A stretch of DNA of 64,000 nt from JAPWJZ01 sp964575605 (GCA_964575605.1 CAZNRN010000008.1:1-64000), one strand, 5' to 3'. Shown: positions 43,001 through 51,759, counted from the first letter of the stretch. Numbers and translations are program-made. Notes: generated by a model from the sequence alone, not told the origin.

Positions 43001-45958
43001 CTGCTCCGCCCCCACGGCCGAGAGGTAGACGTTGGGGATAAAGTTGTCTTTCACGGGCACGTCGATCAGCTTCACGCTGCCCTCGATATGCACCATGCGG
43101 TAATCATAAATGCCGTCGGCCTCGGCCGTGAACAGCGCCCAGGTGTCGGGATGGTCGGCGACAAGCATGATGCGGGCGGTGTCGCCCGCGGCATAGGTAT
43201 CTTTTTCGGCAATGATCTGCAGGCCGCTGTAGCGGTAGCCGATGTTGGTCGCGGCATTGTCGCAGACGAAGACGGTGGTGGCACCCTTGACCTCGCGGCC
43301 CTCGTCGAAGCCGGTGAATTCGATGGTGTAATAGCCGTTCGCGCCCGGTTCGAATTCGAAGAGGGCTTCGCCGCGTTCGTTGGTTTTCACGAATTTGGTG
43401 AACAGCTCCTGCCCGTCGTAACCGGCGGCGTTGATTTCACGCCCGTCACGCATCACGGGTTCGCGCCAGTTGTTGCGCAAGACGGAAACCTTGCCCTCGA
43501 CCGCCATGGGTTCGTCGTTGGCGGTGAGCGTTTTAATGGCGATCTGCGCCTTGTCGCCGGGGCGGTAGAGGTTCTGCTTCGGCTCGAGGAAGGCGGAGAA
43601 GGCGTTCCTGGTCACCTTGACGGCCGCATTGCCGCGGATTTCGCGGCGGCTCTGGTCGACCACGCGCACTTCGATATTATATTGCAGGTCGCCGCCCTCT
43701 TTTGGCGTTTCGACCTTGAACGACACCTTGCCGTCCTTGCCGGTTTTCAGTTTCTCGGTCTTGACCATGCTGCCCTGCCCGTAGAATTGCGGGCGGGGAT
43801 AGATATCGTCGTAATACCACGAATACGCGCGGTACGGGCGGTAATACTGGTACAGCGGCTGCTGGTACACAAGGTATTCGACCTGTGCATCGGCGACCGC
43901 GCCGCCGAAATAATACTGCGCATCCACTTCCATCTCCAGCGTATCGCCGAGGCGGAAGATGGCGGGGCCTTTGTCGGATTTCGGCTTCGCCTTCACGCTG
44001 ACGGTATATTCCGGCAGCTTGTATTCTTCGAGGCGGAACAGCTGCGCCGTCGACAGGTGGTTGTTGTTGTCGGCCGTGTAAAGCTGCAGCGTGTATTCGC
44101 CCAGCACCGCCTTCTCATCCAGCACCAGCGTGTCGTTGAAGGCGCCGTATTCGTTCAGCGTATAGTCGGCTTCCTTCACCTGCGCGCCCTGCGCGTTCAT
44201 GATGCGGCCCTTGACCTTCATGTTGGCGGGCGTCTGGAAGCTGCCGTTTTCGGGATGGCGCAGCACGCCTTTGAAGCTCACCGTTTCGCCGGGACGATAG
44301 GCGGGGCGGTCGGTATAGGCATAGAGCCACCATTCGCCCTTGGCGCTGTAATAATTGCTGTAGTAGTTGTTGGAAACAAAGGCCTGCCGCTCCCCCGCCG
44401 CCGCGACGGCGAAGACGCTGTGCTGCTGGTAATAATTCTGCTTGTTCTCGTATTTCAGCTGGGCCACGGCCAAACCATCATCGCCCGTTTTCGCCTCGCC
44501 CTGTTCCCATTGGGAATTGTTGTTGGCGTCGTAATACGAATAGACGTAGCGCAGCTTCGCGCCCGCCGCGGGCTTGCCGGTTTTGGCGTCGACCGCGACG
44601 AAGACCGCCTTGTCCTTGGCAACCTTGGCGACCAGCGCAAGGTCGGAGACGAGCACGAGGTCATAGGCGCGCTGCCCGCCGCCCGTGACGACCATCAGGT
44701 ATGCGCCCGCGGGAAGTACGCCCGCTTTCGGGTCGGCAGTATCCGAGGTATTCGCGCGGCGCCATTCCGCCATGCCCTTGTATTCGCTTTTCGGCACATG
44801 CTTGCCGTCGTCATTCAGGTTGATTTCCCACGAGGTTTCGACAGGCAGCGACGTATAACGCGCGCCCCTTTCGACCATGTCGTTCAGCATGTCGTTATAG
44901 CTGGTGATGCCATAGTTGCCCTCGCGCATCATCGTCTGCGCCGCCATGTCGAAGCGGTAGAGCGTGACCTTGACCCTGTCGATGTTGCGCCAGTTGAGGC
45001 CGAACTGCACTTCGGATTCAGGCACGAAGGTATTGCTGACGTTCAGCGACAGGTTCGGGTTGACGATGTATTCAAGCTTGCGCTTGATTTCGTCCAGCCA
45101 TTGCGATTCACCCGCCTTGAAATGCTTTAAATAATCTTTATAGGTCTGCTCCGCCTTGACGTAGTCACCCTGGTTTTCATACCAGCTGCCCAGCTGGTAC
45201 CAGGCGTCGTCGGCCCATTCGGTTTCTTCGTAATCGTCAATGATCTCGTTGAACTCCTCGACCGCTTTCTTGCGCAGTTTTTCGTCGCCGGAATAATTCT
45301 GCATATAGGCCATGGCGAGGCCGTAATGCGCATGCGCCTTGTCGGCGTCGGTCTTCGCGACCTTTAAAATCTCCTCGAACAGCACCACGAGGCCCGCGTT
45401 GCCCGGCTGTGCGGGGACGGGCGTAACGGTTTTCTCGCCTAACCGTATCGGGCGTATATCCACGTTATACCAGCCCCAGTTCTTGGTCATGAAATCGGCC
45501 AGCTGGAAACTGATGCCGATGAATTTCTCGCGCGCGAGGTCGACGTCGGAGGATCCCGCCCACCAGTCGCGCGCATTGTCGAGCCAGGTCTTGATCTGCT
45601 GCTGGTTGCTCCAGGGGTCGCGCTCGCCCAGCGCCGCGGAAACCGACACCGAGGCCTCCGCCCACCAGCGGTCGTGGTCCTTGCCGTCGGCCATTTCGCG
45701 CAGGTTTTTCTCGGCGGCCTCGCGCTTGTCTTCCATTTTCGCCTTCACCACGCTGTCCGACCACTTGAACAGGGTTTCGCGTTTCAGTTCGGGCGTGACT
45801 TCCGCCGATAGCAGTTTTTCGAATTCGTTCGCGGCCAGCTGGTAGGATTTTTCGTCGTAATATTTATTGGCCGCGGCCATGTCATCCGCCGTATAGGCGA
45901 AGGCCTTGAGCGGCAGCAGCACGAGCAGCGCGAAGGCCAGCATCAGGATGTTTTTCAT
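40094..45958 (-). CDS. Large bacterial alpha-2-macroglobulin with thioester
   Basis: 1954 residues, somewhat longer than E. coli YfhM. The signal peptide is MKNILMLAFALLVLLPLKAFA (no lipobox, so periplasmic or anchored otherwise). An amino-terminal TPR-like helical region (about 30-290) is followed by MG domains. The segment at about 1125-1185 is rich in Met and Ala and is the likely bait region. The thioester motif is YGCVEQ with Cys1426, and a helical thioester domain (GGWGWWKDGDSDRFMTAYV) and receptor-type C-terminus follow. Bacterial A2Ms trap foreign proteases in the periplasm. The usual partner PBP1C is not adjacent. A strong ribosome binding site AAAGGAGA precedes the ATG. Confidence 0.9.
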   Translation of the reverse strand: MKNILMLAFALLVLLPLKAFAYTADDMAAANKYYDEKSYQLAANEFEKLLSAEVTPELKRETLFKWSDSVVKAKMEDKREAAEKNLREMADGKDHDRWWAEASVSVSAALGERDPWSNQQQIKTWLDNARDWWAGSSDVDLAREKFIGISFQLADFMTKNWGWYNVDIRPIRLGEKTVTPVPAQPGNAGLVVLFEEILKVAKTDADKAHAHYGLAMAYMQNYSGDEKLRKKAVEEFNEIIDDYEETEWADDAWYQLGSWYENQGDYVKAEQTYKDYLKHFKAGESQWLDEIKRKLEYIVNPNLSLNVSNTFVPESEVQFGLNWRNIDRVKVTLYRFDMAAQTMMREGNYGITSYNDMLNDMVERGARYTSLPVETSWEINLNDDGKHVPKSEYKGMAEWRRANTSDTADPKAGVLPAGAYLMVVTGGGQRAYDLVLVSDLALVAKVAKDKAVFVAVDAKTGKPAAGAKLRYVYSYYDANNNSQWEQGEAKTGDDGLAVAQLKYENKQNYYQQHSVFAVAAAGERQAFVSNNYYSNYYSAKGEWWLYAYTDRPAYRPGETVSFKGVLRHPENGSFQTPANMKVKGRIMNAQGAQVKEADYTLNEYGAFNDTLVLDEKAVLGEYTLQLYTADNNNHLSTAQLFRLEEYKLPEYTVSVKAKPKSDKGPAIFRLGDTLEMEVDAQYYFGGAVADAQVEYLVYQQPLYQYYRPYRAYSWYYDDIYPRPQFYGQGSMVKTEKLKTGKDGKVSFKVETPKEGGDLQYNIEVRVVDQSRREIRGNAAVKVTRNAFSAFLEPKQNLYRPGDKAQIAIKTLTANDEPMAVEGKVSVLRNNWREPVMRDGREINAAGYDGQELFTKFVKTNERGEALFEFEPGANGYYTIEFTGFDEGREVKGATTVFVCDNAATNIGYRYSGLQIIAEKDTYAAGDTARIMLVADHPDTWALFTAEADGIYDYRMVHIEGSVKLIDVPVKDNFIPNVYLSAVGAEQFQLKMNNLQLIVPPRDKFLNVTATSDKAVYQPQEEGTFDIKVTDADGKPVSAEISLGLVDASVYYIQDEMAPDIRQFFYGDKRQMSIQTQASFYQRPYVRLVRGDNNELMTDDEKGRRDRSHSNSLKDAPQESMDEVRQLGGAMGAMRNERAQSMPASAPAPMMAKSMAAKEGMMAADSAMSMEEDKKKRDIGGMKTPAQEAEAGGEAPAVRNDFRSTVIWQPSVKTDAEGKARVTVKYPDSLTTWRLTARAITTGTAIGSVTHEVKSNKDLMVRLQAPRFFTERDLVAVSALIDNMTDTPVTLAPTIKVEGGLTVTGLFVNGQFVKGEMAAVEVPAKGQKRVDWAVSAHKAGDATITVSAGKGKMADAMRKTYPVIPHGIEKFVAQSLAMKNGGTKEIKISIPKERIREQTSLRLSLSPSMAANLLDALPYLADYPYGCVEQTMSRFLPAVIVGKTMKDLGISDSDVEGYISDVLEARGDPKGHPQRRGDATYTRLKQMTKDGLQRLYDFQHTDGGWGWWKDGDSDRFMTAYVVWGLSLARDAGVEIRDGVIMTAARYLQVQLVQEEDNPDNLAWILHALSGSNTGTSGLVDKQRDRLWNMRDKLNPYTRALYAIAEKKFGNMERASTLARNVVNGVSEDKDNATAHWGESGIHYRWSEGGVEATAFSISALAQLDPQSTYLEPAVKWLTLNRRGGSWKNTRDTAIAILGLTEYLKASKELSPSYSYKVALNGVTVREGKVDSSNVFTFNRLIDVPADQLRDGDNTVTVTMDGTGALYMAAYAKYFTLEEPITKAGNEIFVTRKYFIQSVKETLMKGYTNDWKPLNDGDAVNSGDRIRVDVTMEAKNHYEYLISEDYKPAGLEAVELKSGPGYAVTLDREGRETGEQTPLYQEFRDQKAAFFISKLKQGKHLLRYELRAEIPGKFHAMPNQSHAMYVPEIRANSDEMRMDVNEAPAEKAPEKGSVKE

Positions 45959-46078
45959 GGCAAATCTCCTTTGGGCGAATGAAGCCTGTTCACCGTTAGA
46001 CGTTCTGGCGAGGGCAATCCTTGGAATTTTACTTTTTGCGGCTTAAGAAGCTGTTAATGCAGGATAATCGGGAAAAGC

Positions 46079-47710
46079 CTATTGCGGTTCCCAGACGATC
46101 GGCAGGGTAAAGGTAAAGGTCGTGCCCACCCCTTTTTCAGAAGCGACCTTGGCCGTGCCGCCCAGCGCAACCACGGCCGCCTTCACGGCATCAAGCCCGA
46201 TTCCCCGCCCCGATTCTTCCGATACATTGTCGCGGGTGGACACCTGCGCGTCGAAAATATGCTGGATCAGGTCTTCGTCTTTTTCCGCCGATTTCAGTTT
46301 TTCGCGCAGCTTGTCGGTGTCGATGCCCGCGCCGTCGTCGGTGATGGTGATGACCATTTTCGAATTGAATTCGCCGAAGCCGACCTCGACCGAGACATTT
46401 AATGCCGGCAGCTTGCCGGCGGCTTCGCGGATTTCGGCGGGTTCCGCCGCATGGTCGACGATATTGCGCGCGATATGGACAAGGGATTCGAAAAAGTTTT
46501 TATAAACCGGCGCGAAAACTTTCACCTGTCCGCTGGCCGGCATGGTGATGCTGATGTCTTTTTCCGCCATAACGGCGAAGAAGCTGAGCTGCGTTTCGAA
46601 CGGGATCAAAAGTTCCCGTACCTGCTGCGCGACGATTTTCTGGAAGAAACGGAAGGCGAGGCCCTGCGCGCCCTGCTTGCGCAGCTCGACGCCGAATTCG
46701 GTGACGTAGCGCAGCGGCAGCGTCACCACCTCTTCCTGGATCTCGAAATTGTTGCCCCAGATTTCATGGCCGTAGCCCTTGGCCTCGGCGAACAGCGTAC
46801 CGATTGCCTCGCGGCAGACCTCCAGCATTTCCTTGGTCGATACTTTTTCGGAGCCCCCCAGCACGGTTTCCATTTCATGGATGATGCCGGCAATCGCGTT
46901 CAGGTGGAAGAACTTTGACATGCCCTTCAGCGTATGCAAATCACGCGAGAGTTCTTCCGCCGGGCGCTCGCTGGGCGTCGACAGCAGCACTTCCTCCATC
47001 TTGCGCAGGTAGCGCACGAAGGCCATTTTATCCTTTGCGATGCGCAGCATGCGCGCGATGCGGGCTTCCTTGAGGCGGATTTCCTCTCTCGACGCTTCTT
47101 CCTTCGTGATGTCTTCCGCGATTAAAAGAATGGACGACAGGCGGCCGGAGGGCGCATACATCGGGCGGTAGCGCAAGGCGACCGTCAGCCCGCGCGAATG
47201 CGCGAAGTTCTTGGGCGCAAGGCGCATCAAATCCTCGAAGGGGAAAATCGTCGTATCGCCTTCGAACACCACGTCGATCAGCCCCTGCATCTGTTCGTGC
47301 CCGTCGGCGTCGAGGCCCAGCACGTCGGCCACATGCCGCCCGCCCGGCTCCGTTTCCAGCAGAGAGATGCAGGCCTTGGAATAAACGTTGGAACACAGGC
47401 CTTTTTCGTCGAAAAATACGAGGCCGACGCCAAGGCTGTCCAGCACCGTCGTCATCGACGAGTTCAGCATTTCAAGGCGCGCATTTGCATCGGTAAGCTC
47501 GGCCGAGCTGATATCGAGGTTGCGCATCGCCATCTTCACGCGCCCGTCCAGTTCGGCATAGGCGGTATCAACGTCACGCAAAATGGCGGGCAGGTTCGAC
47601 AGCAGGCGCGGCGCACCACCGGTGCCCCGCATTTCAACCGCAATCGCCTCGGCGTCTGCCGGCGGGAAATGGCGGCGCAGCTGGCGGGCGAGTTTTTTGG
47701 TGATGCTCAT
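46079..47710 (-). CDS. PAS-Hpt-HATPase histidine kinase (CheA-like)
   Basis: 543 residues, soluble. It has an amino-terminal coiled coil, a PAS-like sensor (~85-205, LDSLGVGLVFFDEKG), an Hpt domain with phospho-acceptor His259 in DLHTLKGMSKFF, and then a histidine-kinase ATPase (IARNIVDHAAEP N-box, ITDDGAGID, ESGRGIGLDAV). There is no CheW-like P5 domain and no HisKA dimerisation domain, so it is a CheA-related hybrid rather than a chemotaxis kinase. Last gene of a four-gene unit with a response regulator, a CheX-like protein and a FIST sensor. Its ATG overlaps the FIST stop by 4 bases. It probably phosphorylates the receiver encoded first in the unit. Confidence 0.8.
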   Translation of the reverse strand: MSITKKLARQLRRHFPPADAEAIAVEMRGTGGAPRLLSNLPAILRDVDTAYAELDGRVKMAMRNLDISSAELTDANARLEMLNSSMTTVLDSLGVGLVFFDEKGLCSNVYSKACISLLETEPGGRHVADVLGLDADGHEQMQGLIDVVFEGDTTIFPFEDLMRLAPKNFAHSRGLTVALRYRPMYAPSGRLSSILLIAEDITKEEASREEIRLKEARIARMLRIAKDKMAFVRYLRKMEEVLLSTPSERPAEELSRDLHTLKGMSKFFHLNAIAGIIHEMETVLGGSEKVSTKEMLEVCREAIGTLFAEAKGYGHEIWGNNFEIQEEVVTLPLRYVTEFGVELRKQGAQGLAFRFFQKIVAQQVRELLIPFETQLSFFAVMAEKDISITMPASGQVKVFAPVYKNFFESLVHIARNIVDHAAEPAEIREAAGKLPALNVSVEVGFGEFNSKMVITITDDGAGIDTDKLREKLKSAEKDEDLIQHIFDAQVSTRDNVSEESGRGIGLDAVKAAVVALGGTAKVASEKGVGTTFTFTLPIVWEPQ

Positions 47711-48852
47711 GACCCGCCCTCCACAATATGTGTGACAGCCATGGCCTGGTTCTGCAATTCGGGCGGTGTCTGCCCGGGCAGCGGCGAAATCGCGCCGTAA
47801 CCGTAAAAGCCCGCGCAGGCCGAACTGCCGCCGATGGCCTTGTGCACGGCCTCCACCTCTTCGTCCACATCGCTGCCCAGCGCCATCTTGCGGCCAAGGC
47901 AGCTGACCATCAGCGTCGCCGTTTCACCGGCCACGCCCCACATGCTGGCCTCGCGCCCCGCCTGCCCCGCGCCGTCGATGAGAACATCGGCGTCGGCATG
48001 CATCAGGCGCACCTGCGCGCCCTGCGGGATATCCCCCGCCAGGATGACGCTGCCCTCGTGCTGGTTCACGTTCACCAGCATGCGCACGATGCCGCTGTCC
48101 TGCCGGCTGTCGCCTTTCAGGATGGACAGCGGATAAAGCAGCCCGCTGGCCGGCAGCTCCGCCGCCCTGTCGCCCAGGTATTCGCGGTAGACGTTCAGCG
48201 CGGGCTTGCTGTCCAGTTCATACAGCACGTTACCCGCCGCGCGCGTCACGCGGCGCAAGGGGCCGAAGGATTTCCAGCCGCAGCGCGTGCCGTGCTTGAC
48301 CGTCACATGGTCGCCGTAAACGCCGAAGGCGACGGCGCGCGACTGCGATATCTTGCCGTTAAACAAAGTGTAGGTATTGGCAAAACCGGCGCCGTCGCCC
48401 GCCATGCCGCCCATCACGGTCACGCCCTTGTCGAAACTGCCGCCCAGGCCTTTAGCAAATGCCGCACCGTTGACGCGCAAGCCCGGCACCAGCGCGAAAA
48501 CGCCTTTCAGCTTCGGCCCCGCCAGCGCCTTGCCCAGCTGCTGGCCGGCATAATAGGATTCTTCCGGCGCGTTGACCGGTGCTTCCGCCACTTTCACCTG
48601 CGCTGTGTCGAAACGGATGCCCAGCGCCGAAATGCTGTCGCTGCGCGCGCGCGGGCCCAATATTTCACCGGCGGTCGAACAGCCCAGCACCTGGCAGCCC
48701 TGCAAAATCGCGCAGGCCTCTTCCATCGGCTTTTCGTCTTTCCACAGGGCGGGCGTGGCGAAAACGACGGTAACCTGCGGCTTTATCGACGAGACTTTCA
48801 GCAGAGCCTCTTTCAGGCCTGCGCGCGGCGCGGTGACGGCGATTGATTTCAT
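47707..48852 (-). CDS. FIST-domain sensory protein
   Basis: 381 residues from the ATG at 48852 (MKSIAVTAPRAGLKEALL). It has a FIST N domain (VTVVFATPAL, GCQVLGCSTAGEI, GVTVMGGMAGDGAGF) and a FIST C domain (YREYLGDRAAELP, GDIPQGAQVRLMHAD), ending in ACAGFYGYGAISPLPG. FIST domains bind small ligands, often amino acids or peptides, and are found with kinases and c-di-GMP or chemotaxis proteins. No membrane segment, so cytoplasmic. It sits between the CheX-like gene (10-base gap) and the Hpt kinase gene (4-base overlap), suggesting it feeds ligand input to the kinase. Confidence 0.85.
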   Translation of the reverse strand: MKSIAVTAPRAGLKEALLKVSSIKPQVTVVFATPALWKDEKPMEEACAILQGCQVLGCSTAGEILGPRARSDSISALGIRFDTAQVKVAEAPVNAPEESYYAGQQLGKALAGPKLKGVFALVPGLRVNGAAFAKGLGGSFDKGVTVMGGMAGDGAGFANTYTLFNGKISQSRAVAFGVYGDHVTVKHGTRCGWKSFGPLRRVTRAAGNVLYELDSKPALNVYREYLGDRAAELPASGLLYPLSILKGDSRQDSGIVRMLVNVNQHEGSVILAGDIPQGAQVRLMHADADVLIDGAGQAGREASMWGVAGETATLMVSCLGRKMALGSDVDEEVEAVHKAIGGSSACAGFYGYGAISPLPGQTPPELQNQAMAVTHIVEGGS

Positions 48853-48862
48853 CGTCGCCTCC

Positions 48863-49393
48863 TCAAGCCCTTGCGGCCTGCTCCTGCATGCGGATGTTGA
48901 CGACGATCGCACCATCGTCCCCCTGCGGCGTGTGGCAGCGGAAATTCAGGTGCGCGGTGCCTTCGTCGTTACTGGGTTCATTCTGCGTCTTGGCGACGAC
49001 GGGGATATCCATTTCGAAATCGAAACCGCGGCCGTTCAGGAAGGCCTTCACGCGCGAGCCCACGACGTTGGCGACGGCGCAGGCCATGTCCTCACAGATG
49101 GCGTCGATCGGCAGTTTCAGGGCTTCGACGGAGTAGGATTCTTTAGCGATCGTCAGCAGCAGGTCCTGCGCGAACTGGAAGCGGAATTCGACCAGCATAC
49201 CGCCTTGCGCCAGCGTAACGCGGCTGCAGATGTCCTGGCTGTCGCCGCTCATCAGCCCGTCGGCGGATTTCCAGCCCGTGATATCGCGGCTGAACATGGT
49301 GTCGAATGTGTCCGCCATCGTCCTGCCAACGATGTCCGACACAAACGACTTCATGTCGCGGATATTCTCCAGGGGCTTCAACTGCGATGTCAC
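48863..49393 (-). CDS. CheX-like protein with altered phosphatase motif
   Basis: 176 residues resembling the CheX/CheC-type phosphatase fold: an amino-terminal helix, then strands and the long helix IDAICEDMACAVANVVGS, ending in the strand pair before IPVV and AIVVNIRM. In CheX/CheC enzymes the helix has D/S-x3-E-x2-N followed about 22 residues later by Pro. Here I read D-x3-A-x2-N and Pro 22 residues on, so the catalytic Glu seems replaced by Ala. It overlaps the response regulator gene by 4 bases and most likely binds that receiver. It may act as a binding partner rather than a phosphatase. Confidence 0.55.
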   Translation of the reverse strand: MTSQLKPLENIRDMKSFVSDIVGRTMADTFDTMFSRDITGWKSADGLMSGDSQDICSRVTLAQGGMLVEFRFQFAQDLLLTIAKESYSVEALKLPIDAICEDMACAVANVVGSRVKAFLNGRGFDFEMDIPVVAKTQNEPSNDEGTAHLNFRCHTPQGDDGAIVVNIRMQEQAARA

Positions 49394-49815
49394 GCCTGCT
49401 GCCGCGCTTTCTCGGCGCGGCGTTCCATCCAGCCGATAACCTTGTTGACGTGTTCCTGCAAGATGCCGTCGGCGACGGGCTTGACGATGTACGACGTCGC
49501 GCCCGCTTTCAGCGCCTCGATGATATAGCGTTCCTCGGATTCGGCCGAGACGATGACGAAGGCTGTGCCGTCATAGGCTTTATCCTCCCGGCACTGCTGC
49601 ATCAGGTGGTAACCGCTTTTGCCCGGCATGTTCCAGTCGAGGAAAATAATGTTGTATGGCGTGGCCGCCATCCTGTCCGTCGCTTCCTTGACGTTCGAGG
49701 CCTGGTCGACATGGGCGCAGCCCATGCCTTTTAACTGGCGTTCGATGTCGCAGCGGATGAGCATATGGTCATCGACGACGAGCACTTTCATTTCTGCAAT
49801 ATTAGGCTTGGTCAT
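49390..49815 (-). CDS. Single-domain response regulator (CheY-like)
   Basis: 141 residues from the ATG at 49815, preceded by GGAGG at about 10 bases; the upstream frame to 49851 is rejected for this reason. It is a receiver domain only, with the acidic pair in VLVVDDHM, the phospho-acceptor Asp in IIFLDWNMPGKSGYHL, the Ser switch in FVIVSAES and Lys in YIVKPVADG. The C-terminal helix is basic. It is first in the four-gene signalling unit, with a 4-base overlap into the CheX-like gene, and is the likely phosphate target of the Hpt kinase. Confidence 0.88.
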   Translation of the reverse strand: MTKPNIAEMKVLVVDDHMLIRCDIERQLKGMGCAHVDQASNVKEATDRMAATPYNIIFLDWNMPGKSGYHLMQQCREDKAYDGTAFVIVSAESEERYIIEALKAGATSYIVKPVADGILQEHVNKVIGWMERRAEKARQQA

Positions 49816-49883
49816 GGCTTTAGCCCTCCAGGTTAAAGCATACCCGAGCAATGCCTAATAAAGCTATAATATGATTATGTAAT

Positions 49884-51143
49884 TTACTTTTCCACGTAGT
49901 CGAGGTCGTCGTGGAAAGTCTCCTTCACCATGAAAACGCCCAGGAAGGCCAGCGCCATGACGACCGCGAAGACCGCAAGGCCCCCGCCCGTGACGCCAAG
50001 CGCCGGAATTAGCGCGCGGAAGGCCTGCGTTATGGGTATCGCAAGCCCGCGCGCCACGTTCGGCACGCTTGTCGCGGCGGTCGCGCGCAGGTTGGTGCCG
50101 AACTGCTCAGCGCCGATCTGCACGAACATGCACCAGTACCCGGCGCCGATGCCCAGCAGCAGGCAATAGGCATTGAACTGCAGCAGCGACTGCGGCTTCA
50201 CGCCCGTGAACACCAGCATTGAAAAGACAAGGAACCCCAGCGACAGCGCAATCGCCTTGCGACGGCTTTGCAGGTACTGGCTGACCAGTCCCGTGATCAT
50301 GTCGCCGATGGCAAGGCCGATGTAGCAGTACAAAACCGCATTTGCGACGGTCGGCACATCGGGCATGCCGAAATCTTTCGCGAACTCCGGCGCAAAGGTG
50401 ATGAAGACGCCCACCACGCACCAGGTCGGCGCGCCCACCAGCAGCACGGCCGCATAGCGGCGGAAGAGGTCGAGGTCCTTGAAGAACATCAGGATATTGC
50501 CGCGCTTGACCTTGGCGCCCTGTTCTTCGACCTTTTTATACATGCCGGATTCACGCACGCCCATGCGCAGGGCCAGCAGCAGGAAACCCATCACACCGCC
50601 GACAAGGTAGGCTTCGCGCCACGTCACGAAGTGGACGAGGATGCCAGCCGCCGTGGCGCCCAATACACCAATCGTCGCGATAAAGGTGGTGCCAAGGCCG
50701 CGGAGCTTGCGCGGCAGCAGCTCGGAGGCCAGCGTCACGCCCACGCCCAGTTCCCCCGCAAGGCCGATGCCGGTGATAAATCGCAGGATCGCGTATTGCG
50801 TCACATCCTGCACGAAAGAATTCGCGATATTGCCGAGCGAGTACAGAACGATAGAACCGAACAGCACGGAAAGGCGGCCGAATTTGTCCCCCGCCACGCC
50901 CCAGAGGAAGCCGCCCAGCAGCAGCCCCGCCATCTGCGCATTCAGCAGCAGCACGCCCTGGTCGAGCAGCTGAGCTTCGGGAACGCCCAGGTCTTTCAGG
51001 CTGGGCACGCGTAAAATATTGAACAAAAGCAGGTCGAAAACATCGACGAAATAGCCGAAGGCGGCCACCAGAATGGTCAGCACGACCATCTTGTCCGCCA
51101 TCAAACGCGCGATTGCGCCCTTGTCCGCCGTGGTATCGGTCAT
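49884..51143 (-). CDS. MFS transporter (metabolite:H+ symporter-like)
   Basis: 419 residues with 12 predicted helices. The loop 2-3 MFS motif is GVAGDKFGRLSVLFGS, helix 4 carries RFITGIGLAGELGVGVTL, and the central loop is charged. The first helix holds FGYFVDVFDLLLFNIL, as in the metabolite:proton symporter and sialate/shikimate-type groups. It probably takes up an organic acid or other small metabolite, but the substrate cannot be told. It lies upstream of the response-regulator unit (68-base gap) and is divergent from the next RR-kinase pair, either of which might regulate it. Confidence 0.8.
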   Translation of the reverse strand: MTDTTADKGAIARLMADKMVVLTILVAAFGYFVDVFDLLLFNILRVPSLKDLGVPEAQLLDQGVLLLNAQMAGLLLGGFLWGVAGDKFGRLSVLFGSIVLYSLGNIANSFVQDVTQYAILRFITGIGLAGELGVGVTLASELLPRKLRGLGTTFIATIGVLGATAAGILVHFVTWREAYLVGGVMGFLLLALRMGVRESGMYKKVEEQGAKVKRGNILMFFKDLDLFRRYAAVLLVGAPTWCVVGVFITFAPEFAKDFGMPDVPTVANAVLYCYIGLAIGDMITGLVSQYLQSRRKAIALSLGFLVFSMLVFTGVKPQSLLQFNAYCLLLGIGAGYWCMFVQIGAEQFGTNLRATAATSVPNVARGLAIPITQAFRALIPALGVTGGGLAVFAVVMALAFLGVFMVKETFHDDLDYVEK

Positions 51144-51303
51144 AATAAAGCCTTTGTAAAATGAGCCGCGCCCTTATACCATAGGCTCGATAGGGCAAAA
51201 AGACACGATAAGCATCAGGGCAAGCTATTGGAATCGATTGATAATTCTATAGTAATGCTTTCGTGGTAAAATGGAAAAAGAGAGAAATAGCAAGGATAAG
51301 TCC

Positions 51304-51735
51304 ATGCAAGACGCCCCCCAATCCGACAATTCCCTGCCCCAGCCCGTGAATATTCTGCTGGTCGAGGACGACGAGGTCGACGCCGAGCTGGTCGCCCGCG
51401 TGCTCCGCCGCGAGAAGATTTCCAACCCCTTTTTCACCGCCACCGACGGGGTCGAGGCGCTGAACCTGCTCAAGGGCCAGACCGCGCCGCAGCAACCCTG
51501 CCTTGTGCTGCTCGACATCAACATGCCGCGCATGGACGGGTTCCAGCTGCTGGACGCCATGAAGAACGACGAGACGATGAAGAACAACGTCGTTTTCATG
51601 CTCACAACCTCCGGCCGCGACGAGGACAAGCGGCGCGCCGAGAAGATGGACGCCAAGGGATATATTTTAAAAGAAAACACCGGCGCGCTAGTCGACATTT
51701 TGCGCCGTTATTGCCACGCCGTTAACAAGGCCTGA
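51304..51735 (+). CDS. Rcp1-type single-domain response regulator
   Basis: 143 residues from the ATG at 51304, which has AAGGA 7-8 bases upstream; an in-frame ATG at 51271 has no such site. Receiver domain: acidic pair in ILLVEDDEVDAELV, phospho-acceptor Asp in VLLDINMPRMDGFQ, the Thr switch in FMLTTSGRDEDK and Lys in YILKEN. The EDDEVDAELVARVLR opening is typical of Rcp1-like partners of bacteriophytochrome-type kinases. The kinase gene follows 24 bases later, so they form a cognate pair. Confidence 0.88.
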   Translation: MQDAPQSDNSLPQPVNILLVEDDEVDAELVARVLRREKISNPFFTATDGVEALNLLKGQTAPQQPCLVLLDINMPRMDGFQLLDAMKNDETMKNNVVFMLTTSGRDEDKRRAEKMDAKGYILKENTGALVDILRRYCHAVNKA

Positions 51736-51759
51736 CAAGCGCCTTACACCGGGGACGCC

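Noticed and set aside
40199..45130. 1643-codon plus-strand open frame opposite the alpha-2-macroglobulin
   Set aside because: It is the antisense of a GC-rich gene with clear signal peptide and thioester on the other strand; its composition (Arg/His/Gly/Val-rich) is that of a shadow frame.
51228..51255. TTGGAA-N16-TAGTAA as promoter of the RR-kinase pair
   Set aside because: Both hexamers are poor matches; a promoter must lie nearby, but this one cannot be supported.
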